Below, piece after piece: positions 1 to 12,136 of a stretch of DNA of 64,000 bases. The stretch is from Rutidosis leptorrhynchoides (Eukaryota > Streptophyta > Magnoliopsida > Asterales > Asteraceae), in assembly GCF_046630445.1 (NCBI RefSeq), contig NC_092333.1:713883001-713947000 (forward strand). Direction: 5' to 3'. Numbering within the stretch: position 1 is the stretch's first letter; every line of letters begins with the position of its first letter. Below the pieces are notes generated by a model that was not told where the DNA came from, ran no database searches, and worked only from the letters and a program-made list of their open reading frames with translations. Position numbers and translations under genes: made by a program.

Positions 1-1966
1 TTTTTCTGATATAAAGCTAAACCCATTTATTCTGTGATCTTCATCTTCATCAATTAATTACTCTATCTATCAAACACCAAAGATATAGGAACGAGTTTAT
101 AGTTTTGTTTAAGACTTAAAACAATCCAGGAATTATCAAGTGGTGAAGTTTATCAACAAGGTACACGAAAAGAAAAAAAAATTAAACTAAAAAAAAATGA
201 AAACAGCTTCGGTGCTGTTGGGAAAATAAATAAATTTTGTTTTCGATTTCTAGTCGCTTTTAGTTTAAGATTATAACATGAATTATACTCTAAATCGTTC
301 CTAGAAACTCCTTGAATCATTAATTGATCCAAAAACTTCAACACGATTACGAATTTCGCTATGAACAAAATCTTTGACTTTTTGAATTTTGACTTTGACT
401 CCAAAATTGGAAATCGTTACGAGGATTTGGAAGCTCAAACTTTGCAGATAGTTTAAGTGGATGATTTCTAACAACACTACATTATTAATTTTTGCAATTG
501 AATTCGAATTTCTAGTTTTTGAATATTTGACCCAAGAACACTAAAACTCAAATCTTGATTATGAAATTAAGATTGTTTTAGACCACGATTTTTTCATGAA
601 ATATGTTCTAAATCAATCCTGAAAACTTTCTGAATTAACAATTTAACTTTAAACATAAACACGAATTCGAATTTCTTCAAGAACAAAACAGTTGACTTTT
701 GAAAACTTAACTTTGATTTCGAAATTAAAATTCGTTAGGAAGAATTGGAACTTACAATTTTTGCAGGAAGTTTGAGTAAAATGTTCCTAACAACTCTGCA
801 TTTTTACATTTTGGAATATGATTCAAATTCGAGATTTGGTAAAAATGAAACAAGAACAGAGGGAAAAGGAATCAATTTTTTTTTTATTTCACAGATAAAT
901 TGAATGTTGTATATATAATTGCTCCAGGTTATTGTTTAGTGAAGAATTGAAGTGGACAGATAACAATTCGACAGAAACTAGAAATTAACACAGTGGTGAT
1001 AGTTATGTGCAACTGATTCGTACACCTTTTCTAATTTTCTTTTATAATTATTATTAATAAATAAATAAATATATTAGTAATATTAATACTAGTTAATAAT
1101 TATATTAAGAATACTAAGTAATAATAATAATAGAATTACTAATAATTAGTAATTGTATTATTAATAATAACAATTATATTAATAATAATAATAAATATTA
1201 AAGATACTAATAATCCTAAAAATTATAATAATTATATTATTATTGATAAAAATAATAGATTGTATTAATTTCTATTAATAAATACTAATATAATAATGAT
1301 ATTAATAATAATCATCTTGATAAAGATAATATTAATCATTAATAGTAACTAAAATTGTAATCTCACTACTAATTACAATATAAATAATGATAGCAACAAT
1401 ACTAATAATAATAGTAATTATATAACAAATCAATTGTATCAATTTTCATATTTATGTATTATACAAAATAATAATAATGACACTATTATTAATATTAAAT
1501 ACTTATTCTAATAATAGTAGTGAAAGTAATAAAAATATTAATAAAGGTAACAAATTAAATGCATTAAATTTCATATCTATTTATTATCTATAATAGTATA
1601 ACTAATACTGATATTAATTGTTAATATTAATATTAGTATTAATAATAATAATGAAAGTAATAATAATCTTATTATAACAAAAATATTTTAACTTATAATT
1701 ACTTTTACTATATTAATATTACAATTTTATAACATTTTGAATATTTAATATTTATAAATTATATATATTAAAATATATATAATATTATTTATGTATTGAA
1801 TTAGTTACAAACAATTGTTCGTGAATCGTCGGGAATAGTCAAAGGGTAATTGAATGTATAACAACAGTTCAAAATTTTGAGATTCAATTAAATAGACTTT
1901 GCTTATCATGTCGAAACTATATAAAGATCAAATTTAAATTTGGTCGAAAATCTCCGGGTCGTCACA
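1..1966 (-). mobile_element. 3' LTR of non-autonomous element C (partial, runs off the left edge)
   Basis: On the minus strand this LTR begins TGTGACGACCCGG at 1966 and runs left out of the window. Its last 170 bases match the corresponding end of the LTR at 8169-12136, including the run ending GGTCGAAAA and the text TTCGTGAATCGTCGGGAAT. Most of the rest (about 1030-1790) is low-complexity ATT/AT sequence with no gene. Internal sequence of C starts at 1967. The true 3' end and the left target-site copy lie outside the window. Confidence 0.75.
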
Positions 1967-3489
1967 GTATAGATTCGTCATATCTCTTGATGTAGATAGG
2001 ATTGTGATATGCCACTAACGGACGGTTTTATTTCTGCGGTGTCGTTAGGTCGCAGGGTGTTCGATTCGGTAGCGCAGGGTGTCCAATTCGGTAGCACACA
2101 GTGTCTTCGTTTATTTATATTTTGCGGGGTCTAAATTTACTTTTACTTTCTAAGGTGTAGAAGGTGTAAGTTAACCTAGTGTTAAATTTTATGCTGATTA
2201 ACGAATTGAATATCAAGTGGATAATTGTCTTTTAGTTAAATTACCTAGATAAAGATAGTAGTTGATTTTAGCTAAAGGTCCTAAATGCAGAAAAGTAAAT
2301 AAAGTGGAAGGATATCCGGAGTATGCAGATCAGGGAAATGTTGACCAAGATATCAGTATTGGGTTAGGGAAAGGTAATTATGCTTATGTTAAGACTATGC
2401 TTGGATTAATGTTGATCTGGTTGGATGAGCCAATTACACAGACCTACTTATCTCTGAACTCTTGGAGTTCTCTTTGAGCAGTGAGAAGTATGTCACTTGG
2501 TCTTATAACTGAAGTGTAACAATGCCTCAGAGGTTATCCTTAGTAGAGTACTAGGTTTATTAGTAAGTTAAGCTCTAATCCTATCCCTCGTTATCAGTTT
2601 AGATAACTGAATAACAACGTGCCGTGTTGATTGAACACTGATCACAAACGGAAGGAGTCTGTCGGTTTAAGTTGGCAAAACCTTGAGTGGAAATTAACAA
2701 CCATTACATCATACTAGTGAGATCACAACAAATCAAACATTATACAGCATTACAGTTAATATACTGATAGTAAAGCAGATAGAAACCTAATAAGTACCTA
2801 AACAGTTGATATGACTAAGACCTAGGGCAACAATCTGACAAGAACATGCAATAGGCTTGGGTCATACAGTAGAGGCACTAACTAGATCTTAACAGCTCCT
2901 AAGAGGTCTCTTCGAAACAGTCAATAGGCATACTAGGTCATTCATGTCTCAATTCCTAGGTTCCGTGTCCTAAAAGTTCATTAAATGCCTCTCGGGAACT
3001 CCGGCCATACCGAGTTCATAGAATCTTCAGATACAGTATAACCAGGGGTCTTAATCCTATGAAGTAGCTAATTTCATATAGGTGGACAAGTCCTGATCAC
3101 AACCTAAGTTGTTCAATCCTTAAGATGCTAGCATACAAATCTATCAGACTTCCTAGTTCAACATTATAACAATAACCGTACTATATTAACATAATTACGC
3201 TAACCCAAAACTTCTATCATGGCAACATACAGATAAATTATGCTATTATGGCAATATTGGAATGCATTATTAAACATAAAAGATAAGAATACATGTTTAA
3301 TACAAAAGACAAGCGTTTCGAATAAAAACCTGAAAAGGCCGAACTAATCTGCCCGAGATCGCAGGGACTCACCAGAATATCCTCTGGAAAATAAAAGCTA
3401 AGCTAACTACTACTAAAAACTAACTAAAATATTGAAAATGTAAATTGAATTTTAAGTTGAGTGTGTCTTGGAATGAATGGAGAAAGGCC

Positions 3490-3497
3490 CTTAAATA
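3490..3497 (-). promoter_or_regulatory. Candidate TATA box of LTR F
   Basis: On the minus strand the text reads TCTATTTAAGGGCC, about 15-20 bases downstream of the GC-rich array and about 410 bases into the LTR. Position and sequence suit a U3 core promoter. This is inference from consensus only. Confidence 0.45.
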
Positions 3498-3514
3498 GAC
3501 TTGAAATTCTGCCA

Positions 3515-3682
3515 AATACGCCTGGCAGGGCGTATGACAGGGCATATGGCAGGGCGTATGGCAGGGCGTATTTGGCAGCCCGTATGAAAGGCAGGCCGTA
3601 TGGTGAAGGCACTTGGTGGGGCGTATTTGGCAGGGCGTATCCATACTGGCAGGCCGTATGGCAAGCCGTATGGTGTGCTGAT
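3515..3682. repeat. GC-rich short-repeat array in LTR F, unit near GGCAGGGCGTATGG
   Basis: About nine imperfect copies of a GGCAGG(G/C)CGTAT unit lie here, in a window that is otherwise AT-rich. The open frames seen on both strands across it are by-products of the repeat, not genes. The array starts about 230 bases from the minus-strand LTR start, the same distance as the unrelated arrays in LTRs D and E. Confidence 0.8.
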
Positions 3683-4037
3683 CGTGCCTGGATTCACTGG
3701 ATCGTAACTTGATTTCTTGTCTTTCACCGTTTTCGCTCTAGAATCTTCATTTTAGCTCCGTTTTACTTGATTCTTTTTGCATCACCTTTGTAATTACTTA
3801 ATATACAAAATCAACCAATAAAGCGATAATTTTGCCGATAAAGTTTTAATCTTTATTGTTTTAGGGTCTGATTTAGGGGGTAAAAACGTGACTTTTTGCC
3901 TGATATCAGATTGATTTTCAAGTTCAAGAGATTTGGAGAAAATTTTCGTAATAAGATTTGATTCTAAGGTAACCAAGGAAATTAGGATCCGCTTTAAATG
4001 CGATCATCCATTTTGATTGCTCTGTCGGAGATTTTCC

Positions 4038-4293
4038 TATAAATCCACCTCCTTCATTTCCTTACAACTCACACCTTTTATTCTTTCTCCCTCAACTCAT
4101 ATTTTAAAGTATTCATCAATATGCTCCATCCATTTCTGATTCTCGATATACTTCTAACTTTCATATCGCCATTCTTCTTTTTCATCTACCGCCGGAAGAA
4201 TCTATTTACTTCTACTATACTCTTGGGTTTATAGTGTTTCTAGTTCTCCCGTGTCTTTATATTGCTATATGCATCGACATATACGGTTTATAA
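4038..4293 (+). pseudogene. Antisense unit of element C: TATA box and frameshifted small membrane-protein ORF
   Basis: The direction is opposite to the element. A TATA box (TATAAAT, 4038-4044) precedes an ATG at 4121. The first frame gives a hydrophobic start (MLHPFLILDILL) that ends at 4234. The frame homologous to the intact copy in element B resumes near 4175 and runs from LPPEES to a stop at 4291-4293, so one small indel separates the halves. Over the 35 residues from LPPEES to the stop I count 24 identities with element B, and most substitutions are conservative (I/V, L/I, F/Y). The unrelated-looking downstream text to about 4540 is also shared with B. I do not recognise a known family. 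Confidence 0.6.
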
Positions 4294-4968
4294 TTTCTGG
4301 GTGGTTGTTGGGTTTTATATCTTCCCTTATATTTCGATGTCCCTGCTTCTGTCTTCTATAATCATTGTCATCTCCAATTACTGCTCTTTTTTATTTGCTG
4401 TGATTTATATCCCAATTTTCTGTTTCGGAGCTTTGTCCTTTCGTTTCTTCTTTTTGCAATTAAGCACCGCTTGTAATGGTACAGAATTCGCAGATATGAA
4501 TTTCGGAATGAACATTGTTAATGTTCTAGGAAGGAAATTGTAATGGCACTATCTTGACTTGTCAAATTACCAGAATACCTCAGAAAGGCCGAATCATCCA
4601 GAAATATTTTCTTGATATTTTAGAGATTAAGTAGAATACAAGAGTCATGTATCATGGCACATTATGACGGTATGGTCTGTGAATCATCACGTTTCATTTA
4701 GAAACTCAGCATGACTTACTGTAATATAATCACGTTGATCAAGTGTCATTATATTATACTAATTCATGCTTCAGTTCCCAACCAAAAATATTCTTATTTT
4801 AAACTCGAAGGTTTCAGAATTTAGAAACTAAAATAGTTTCTTTTATGATGTAACACAGATAACGCGAGGAGATAAATGATTTCAGATAAGAATAATTATG
4901 AAAATATCTTCAGAAATATGGCGGATATTTATAATGAAAGATACGATGATATCTTAGAATTTATAATA

Positions 4969-5295
4969 TCAGAGGATGATGAAGAATATTGTCCGCAGGG
5001 GTTTAGAGTCAGGAGCAAGGTATTCGTTAATGTCTTTAGCAGGTACTGAATCATTTGGATCCTTTAAAGTCAGGTTAAGTCTTTGTGATTTGTCCACAGC
5101 CTCCTTCATACTTTGCTCAATCCGGTTTCCAGTTCCAAGACTTCTCTTTTTCTGCGCTTTGCCAGCACACTTATTCATTATCATCAAACTTTTACTGTTA
5201 AAGTCCTTTATAGTTTTTGCTACTTCATCAGCATTTTTCCATTTTCGGAGAACCAATTCGTAGTTCGGAGAGTTTTTCAGAAACTTCACATTCAA
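4969..5295 (-). CDS. Sense-strand open frame in element C, unknown product
   Basis: The frame is open for 108 codons in the direction of the element, with its first ATG at 5184. The product is lysine-rich and hydrophilic, with the run KDPNDSVPAKDINEYLAPDS near the C-terminus. Element B has two degenerate relatives, around 54530-54720 and 54900-55070; the second keeps KDPNDSMS and EYLAPYSKP. Retention of this frame in two diverged elements suggests past coding use. No domain is recognised. It overlaps, on the opposite strand, the region of the antisense unit. Confidence 0.45.
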   Translation of the reverse strand: MNVKFLKNSPNYELVLRKWKNADEVAKTIKDFNSKSLMIMNKCAGKAQKKRSLGTGNRIEQSMKEAVDKSQRLNLTLKDPNDSVPAKDINEYLAPDSKPLRTIFFIIL

Positions 5296-5486
5296 ATTAA
5301 GTCCAGAAGATAGACGTTATATATACACATATAGCTGTTGGCGTAGACATGCTGCGAGATTTTAAAATACTGATTGCTAATTCCCGATGATTCGTATGAC
5401 AATTCTCGTTACAAGATGCAAATGAGTAAATGATGGGGTTTCGGTAAATATAATGATTCTTCGGAAGGTCAAAGATCAGTGAAGTT

Positions 5487-5681
5487 GTGAATAAGTTTAT
5501 TGCTAATGTGGTGGAACATGAAAGGATCTCCGATAACAAAAGGGTAATCATATATATCAAGATTATGATAAGGCTACTCCAAATGAAAAATCGAAGTTGT
5601 CTTGCTGGAGCTGTGATAGAATTTGCTACTTTGAAAGGGAATTGCAAAGTTATTTTTGCTAATAAATGCCAAAGGATCTGA
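5487..5681 (+). pseudogene. Antisense ORF relic in element C (relative of the ORF at 54007-54276)
   Basis: The frame is open from 5487 (GTG, no good ATG) to a stop at 5681. It matches the antisense ORF of element B in the stretches TANVV/IANVV, WLVGAV/CLAGAV, FTTLK/FATLK and CEVIL/CKVIF. About 15 codons in the middle are missing or scrambled. It is probably a decayed second exon or ORF of the antisense unit that starts at 4038. The function is unknown. Confidence 0.4.
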
Positions 5682-6085
5682 CACAGATATGTGTTGAATT
5701 ATGACTTTGGTTTCGAGAGCTTTTTAAGTACATAACTGTGGGTAATATGTGGTTGGATCATCATCTCGATTGCTCATTATTTGAAGTGTCTTCAGAAATT
5801 TTTGAAGGGTTTGAACACAGATTGTAATCGTTAATATACATTTGATATTCTAACACAGTTTTGAAGTCAAAGTATAGCTTTGAAAGATGTAGGAATCTAA
5901 AGTGATGGTACCGGTTATATCTCGAATTGAATTCTGAGGTTTCAAAATCAGAATATGTAATTGAGTTTGAATGAGTATGGTTGTTTTGATTTCTATGAAA
6001 GAATGTATATTATTGTGAAAGTAGGAAGTATAGCTGATAATTTGCTTAATCAGATTCGAAGAATGTAACATATTAATTGTGAATG

Positions 6086-6090
<5 letters not shown>

Positions 6091-6148
<58 letters not shown>
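6091..6148. repeat. (AT)n microsatellite in element C
   Basis: An uninterrupted AT dinucleotide run lies directly beside the leader hairpin at 6151. A second, longer run of the same kind lies at 6685-6777. Confidence 0.95.
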
Positions 6149-6150
<2 letters not shown>

Positions 6151-6151
<1 letters not shown>

Positions 6152-6167
6152 GGGTATTACCTACCCG
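6151..6167 (-). other. Leader stem-loop of element C, CGGGTA-TTACC-TACCCG
   Basis: This is a perfect 6-bp stem with a 5-base loop. The same hairpin occurs at 53039-53055 (element B) and in a 7-bp form at 22581-22597 (element A). It holds the text AACGGGTAGGTA, which is also the sequence beside the 3' LTRs of A and B. Confidence 0.75.
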
Positions 6168-6682
6168 TTAAAAAAAAAATTCACAATTAATATTTTGTAC
6201 AAAAGAATTTTATTACAGTCTTTATGAAAATATATTTGTATATACTCTTAAGATGTAACATAGATTTTAATGTGTTAATACTAAATTAAACTCATTCGAT
6301 TTACGATTGGAACTAGAATTAAATAATCCCTTGAAGGCTTTAGAGATTACATAAGTATTTCTTCAATAATATTGAAATTATGAATCAATACTTCATTATT
6401 TGTTGAGGCGTGATGTTGGTTTTCGTTAAATTCTTGTGAACTTCACAAAGTACGAATGATGTTATCTAAAAAGTTTCGGGTACATTGATGATGAAAGTGT
6501 AAAATCAAATATATACTTGATTTATTTTGAATTGGAATTTGTTGAATTGAGACAGAGATTGTAGTTAACGATGGTTAAGTTGCGGGCGAAGGACGTACAT
6601 TATTGCATATTTGTAATATGAATTAACCTAGTAGTTAAGATTCACACACAATAGCTTAGCACGGAAAGATTTATTTTTATTT

Positions 6683-6784
<102 letters not shown>

Positions 6785-7328
6785 CATATAATTTCTTCAG
6801 AGGGAATGAGTTAATTCTTCATAACTCGTTGATACAATATACACGTTATTGATTCGTAATGATGTCCACAGTGATTCTTGAACTGACGGAGTTTGTGATG
6901 TTATAGGTGTTATTGATTCTGATGCTGACAGTACTGACGATGCTGGTGACGCTGACGGTACTATTGTTGTTGTTAGTAAAACAAGTTTAGCTTGTTAACC
7001 ACACTCCATTTTTGTCAGGGTTTCTACTCTTCCTTCTATCATTTTGGTTCGCTTAACTGATTTATGGTTAGGGCTAGATTAGATAATCTCTAAGACTTTA
7101 GAGATTTCATAATCACCGCGGAATGTTTTTCCAATGAAGTTATGAATTAATACTTCGTCAGTTATTGTTGTTGGAACTCCTTGGTATCTATGGTGCGTAT
7201 GACGTTGATGCTCGTGGGACAAATTGTGAAGTTAAGGTTTACGACGCGGTTGTGGTTGGAGGTGGTAATGGTACTGTTGGCATTGATGATGGTGGTAGTG
7301 GTTGTGCTGCTGGTGCTGCTGCTGGTGT

Positions 7329-7736
7329 TTATAATCTCTGCACCATATTCTCCAAAGTCACTACCCGAGCGCGAAGCTCGTTGACTTCTTCTATTACACC
7401 GCGGTGATTGTCGGTTCGGACGAGCGGATAAATAAAATCTAAAATTTGATGTAATATATAATCGTGACGAGATACTCTGAAAATGATAGAGAAAATGGTA
7501 TTTTGGACAGGTTCGCCGGTAAGTGCTTTAGGTTCTTCGTCAAGAGGGCAATGTGGTGGATGGAAGGGATCACCTTCTTCTTGTCTCCAATGATTGAGGA
7601 GGCTACGAACCCATCCCCAATTCATCCAGAATAGATGATGAATGATTGTTTGATCCATTCCGGTCACATTGCTTTCGGAGCTTGAGTGGGATTCCATTTC
7701 GGAATCAGAGGAACTTGAACTAATGACAAATTCCAT
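7329..7736 (-). CDS. Leader ORF of element C, acidic/serine-rich protein with a coiled-coil end
   Basis: It starts at an ATG (7736) about 430 bases after the primer site, in the position where gag would lie. The product is 135 residues: a serine-rich start (residues 6-24), a central WRQEEGDPFH segment, and a heptad-like end (EEVNELRARVVTLENMV). A stop after residue 135 is followed in the same frame by a proline/alanine-rich stretch, so the original protein was probably longer. Element B has the homologous frame at 52288-52794. It has no zinc knuckle and no known Gag fold that I can name. A structural or RNA-binding role in a non-autonomous element is a guess. Confidence 0.55.
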   Translation of the reverse strand: MEFVISSSSSDSEMESHSSSESNVTGMDQTIIHHLFWMNWGWVRSLLNHWRQEEGDPFHPPHCPLDEEPKALTGEPVQNTIFSIIFRVSRHDYILHQILDFIYPLVRTDNHRGVIEEVNELRARVVTLENMVQRL

Positions 7737-8149
7737 TTCATACGATTGGATAAAGGATTTTTCGATATAAAATGATTTTCCGGCTATCAGGTGGTATTCT
7801 ATTTACATAGGATATCTATATATATAGATTAAAAGATTTCGTAGATTACGGAGGAATTTGCGGGATATGTCAGGCAAAGTTTAAAGTAACAGATACGATA
7901 AGATATGATTTAGCAGATACGCTAAGATATGAATTTTGTCTATACACTGCTCATGCAATTAATGTAGCAAGACGTGTCTAGACTAATAATGATAAGTAGG
8001 TAATTTCATAAGGATGATAAGCAGATGATTTCTGACTAGAAATGATAAGCAAAACTTTTGACATGCAGACACGGTCGAAGTCCAGACTCACTAATGCATC
8101 CTAACGACTTATCAGTTAGACACACTAATGTAGACCTGGTTCGCTAAAA

Positions 8150-8166
8150 CCACCGCTCTGATACCA
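8150..8166 (-). other. Primer-binding site of element C
   Basis: The minus strand reads TGGTATCAGAGCGGTGG, two bases inside the 5' LTR end. The first 12 bases are the usual complement to the 3' end of plant initiator Met-tRNA. The same site starts at 51842 (B) and, in the variant TGGTATCATAGC, at 20760 (A). Confidence 0.88.
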
Positions 8167-8168
8167 CA

Positions 8169-10097
8169 TGTAAAGACCCGTCCTAATCCATAAGAATGAA
8201 TACAATAACATATGATTACATCGCGAGGTATTTGACCTCTATATGATACATTTTACAAACATTGCATTCGTTTTTAAAAGACAAATTTTCTTTACATCAA
8301 AAATTGACAGGCATGCATACCATTTCATAATATCCACTATCCAACTATAAATTGACTTAATAATAATCTTTGATGAACTCAATGACTCGAATGCAACGTT
8401 CTTCGAAATATGCCATGAAAGACTCCAAGTAATATCTTGAAAATGAGCAAACGCACAGCGGAAGATTTCTTTCAATCCTGAGAATAAACATGCTTTAAAG
8501 TGTCAACCAAAAGGTTGGTGAGTTCATTAGTTTATCATAATCATTCATTTCCATCATTTTAATAGACCACAAGAATTTCATTTCCAGTTCTCATAAATAT
8601 ACGTCCCATGCATAGAGACAAAAATCATTCATATGGATTGAATACCTGGTAACCGACATTAACAAGATGCATATAAGAATATCCCCTATCATTTCAGGAA
8701 ATCCTTCGAACATGATAAAAACGAATTCAAAGTACTAAAGCATCTGGTACTTTGGATGAGGTTCGTTAGGCCCAATAGATCTATCTTTAGGATTCGCGTC
8801 AATTAGGCGTGCACTAATTCTCAAAATTAGCGATGTTCCCTAATTCTTAGGTTACCAAGCAAAAAGGGGCATATTCGGCTTCGATCATTCAACCATATAA
8901 TGTAGTTTCGATTACTTGTGTCTATTTCGTAAAACATTTATAAAAATTGCGCATGTATTCTCAGCCCAAAAATATAAAGGGTAAAAAGGTAAATGAAACT
9001 CACCATACTGTATTTCGTAGTAAAATACATATAACGTCATTGAACAAGTGCAAGGTTGGCCTCGGATTCACGAACCTAAATTAAGTATATATATTTATAT
9101 GTTGGTCAAAATTTGTCTTAACAAATTAGGTCAAGTCATAGTGTATCTCAATCCTAATGCTCGAGACTAATATGCAAAGGTCAACAAAAGTCAATTTGAC
9201 TCAAAATGATTTCCAAAATCTATACATGATTAATATGTAGTTTAAATATCGTCGTTTTATATTTTTAAATATTTTTAAAAGAATTATTAGAGTAAATAAT
9301 ATAATTCATTTATTAATAAATAAAAATTTTTATATTAAAATTTATATAATAAAATATATTTTTATATATATTAAGTAATAAAATTTATAGAGTTCATTTA
9401 ATATCATAAAAATATTATTATGATAGGTTTTATTAAGGTAATTATATTATTTGTATTACATATTTATTTGATAAAATAACATTGATAATAATAATAAGTA
9501 AAAATTGTATTATTTTGTAATAATAATTATTATTATTCTATTAATAAAAATTTCAATATTTATATTTACTAAAAATGATATTATGATAAAATGATAATTC
9601 TAATTATGATAACTTTAATATTTACGATACTTTTTAATATTAACTTTAAAATAATAATTTTATTTAAAATGATAATAATAATGATATTTCATAATAACAA
9701 TGACATTTCTATTAAAATGATAATTTTTGTTAAAATAATAGTTTTAATATTAACGATACTTTTAATAATAATATTAATGACAAAAATAATAAGAACGATA
9801 ATTTTATCTAAATCAATATCTTACATTATTTTAATTTCACCATGATACTCATACTCATTATTTCCTAATCGATTCGTCTAATAGCTTTTAATCGTCTTTT
9901 ATATCGCGTTCATGTTAATAATAATAATAGTAATCATAATAATTAGGTGTTACTAATATTAGTTTCTAGTTATAATAATACTAATGTTAATAAATATTAC
10001 GATAATATTAATGGTAATACTAATTATAACTTTAACGATAGTAATAATAATAAAATAACAAATTTTAATGATAATACTTTTTATGGATAATGATAAA

Positions 10098-10151
<54 letters not shown>

Positions 10152-10939
10152 TAGATAAAAACTATAACGACGATAATAATAATTATTTTTAATAATAATT
10201 TCAATTGACTATAACTTCAAACCCGTTCATCGAAACCATTCGATATCTAAATGAAAAGTTTTTTAATTTTTCTCTAGCTTTTCAAAGACATGCATATCTT
10301 ATACCTTATCTCAACCGCATATATAACTAATTCAGGATTCAATATATCCAATCTAATGGCAATATCAAAAGTACAAGCATGCATAATCCTATATTCTCGA
10401 GCACTAGTCAGTGATACACTATTAATATATAAAAGTTAATTTATGAGTACTCACGTATCAATATTGAGATTCAATATTGCAAGAAAGGTACGTAGACGCA
10501 ACGGAGATGATAAATACTAGTTTGACCTCACGAGCATACCCATGAACATTACTCATCACCTCCATAGCTAATACCCATAATTTCCTTAGCTCTATCCTAC
10601 TCATAAAACCCGTTTCAAAATAACTTGCTCATGACCTCGTCGTAATATTTTATGTATAATACTTAATACTAATAATACTACTAATACGATTAGTAATAAT
10701 ATTAATAATAATAATATAAATAACATAAATATTACGGAGTATTATAGACAGAGAGATAGTTGTGATATTTGTGTGTGTGCAAAGAAATGAAAACGTTCGA
10801 ATTTTAAAAGGAGTGAACCACACCTAACCCCTCATGCACTCGCATGAGAAGTGTATGGAGAGCTCATACGAGTGCATGAGACATCATAACAGCTCACACG
10901 CATTCATTTCATCTAACAACGGTTTTATTGTAACTTAAG

Positions 10940-10997
<58 letters not shown>

Positions 10998-11333
10998 TAA
11001 TATATAATATATTTAATCTTTAGAATTAATTAAATATTATATTATATTTACGTGCGTAGTAAAAATGTAATTTTTGTTCAAATGACTCGTACATTGTCAC
11101 TCGACTCATGTTCCACTTTCGGTTTTTCGAGCGCACTTTCGTACGTTTAGAAAACTAGCCTTTTACGTTACGCGACGTGTACCCTTATTAATAATTTGAC
11201 TTACTCATCAATAAATTACCTTATAAAAAATGTAGTTTATAAAATTAAGCGTTGTGGTCATTTGCTTCTATAAATCAGTGACTCGTTGTTTATCAAAATA
11301 TATTATTTTAAATCAGGACGTTTTATGACTAAG

Positions 11334-11425
<92 letters not shown>

Positions 11426-11917
11426 GTAAATTTGTACATAATATATATGTTCGAAATATTTATCTAATGATATAATATTTAGTCTTTCAAAACCAATTAT
11501 ATTTCAAAGTTCGTTTTATATAATTTAACTCTTTTTAAATATTAGTAGTTATTCTACCAAACAATGTTTTTAATATGAAAAACTAAATGGTTGATTTATC
11601 AAGGGACACTAGTTAATCAAGGTAAAGTACACTTTTGAAATTTAAACGGAAATGATTACTAACTTTTGACTAACTCTCGTTAATGACACTTTTGTAAATC
11701 ACTTTTACCAAATATTCCGGATACCGTTAAAAAGAAAAGGTTTTCTAATTCAAAGTGGACCTCTTAACAGAGACTCGTAATCATAATTCAATGTATCTAA
11801 TATTTCAATCTCTTTATACTATCTTTTAATTCCATCGATAATTATTCTAAATATATTTTGAAATAAATACGTTTATGTAAAGTATTATTCGTTTAATACT
11901 TTGTTAATGTTTTCAAG

Positions 11918-11979
<62 letters not shown>

Positions 11980-12136
11980 TATCTGTTCATCTAATGGTTC
12001 GTGAATCATTGGAATTTGGTCGAAGTTAAATGAATGTATGAACATAGTTTAAAATTCTTAACAAACTTTGCTTATCGTGTCGGAATGATGTAAATATTAA
12101 AGTTTAATTTTGGTCGAAAATTTTCGGGTCGTCACA
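8169..12136 (-). mobile_element. 5' LTR of element C, 3968 bp
   Basis: In minus orientation it runs from TGTGACGACCCG at 12136 to TTTACA at 8169, next to the primer site. The last 0.7 kb (8169-8890) matches the ends of LTRs A and B, including the short stem CAACC-TTTT-GGTTG. The flank at 12137-12141 is ATTGA, the presumed target copy; the partner is off-window. The interior is very AT-rich, with (AT)n runs at about 10938-10992, 11334-11422 and 11920-11976 and an (ATA)n run near 10100-10136. The long open frame at 9591-9845 is an AT-repeat artefact. A pair of inverted palindromes at 10831-10880 lies just upstream of a TTTTAAAA box at 10802-10809. Confidence 0.85.
10831..10880. repeat. Inverted palindrome pair in the U3 of LTR C
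   Basis: CTCATGCACTCGCATGAG (10831-10848) and CTCATACGAGTGCATGAG (10863-10880) are reverse complements with one mismatch, separated by 14 bases. Each arm is itself nearly palindromic. A TATA-like TTTTAAAA follows about 25 bases downstream on the minus strand. Confidence 0.75.

Larger units (their letters stand above)
2005..3908 (-). mobile_element. Solo LTR F (Athila-like), 1904 bp
   Basis: The ends are TGATATGCCAC on the left and GATATCA on the right. It is flanked by a perfect 5-bp target duplication GATTG (2000-2004 and 3909-3913). In minus orientation it starts TGATATC, close to the TGATATTGC starts of LTRs D and E. No internal domain, primer site or second LTR is attached, so it is a solo LTR left by recombination. 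It carries a GC-rich repeat array (3515-3682) followed in its own direction by a TATA-like box. The remaining 2100-3400 is unique sequence without a supportable gene. It sits inside the internal region of element C and is therefore younger than C. Confidence 0.88.

Noticed and set aside
3420-3727. Overlapping open frames on both strands
   Set aside because: All lie across the GGCGTAT repeat array and translate the repeat; no domain.
7165-7407. Glycine/alanine-rich plus-strand frames
   Set aside because: Opposite strand of the proline-rich tail of the leader ORF of C.
9591-9845. 84-codon isoleucine-rich frame
   Set aside because: Translation of ATT/ATA repeats in LTR C.
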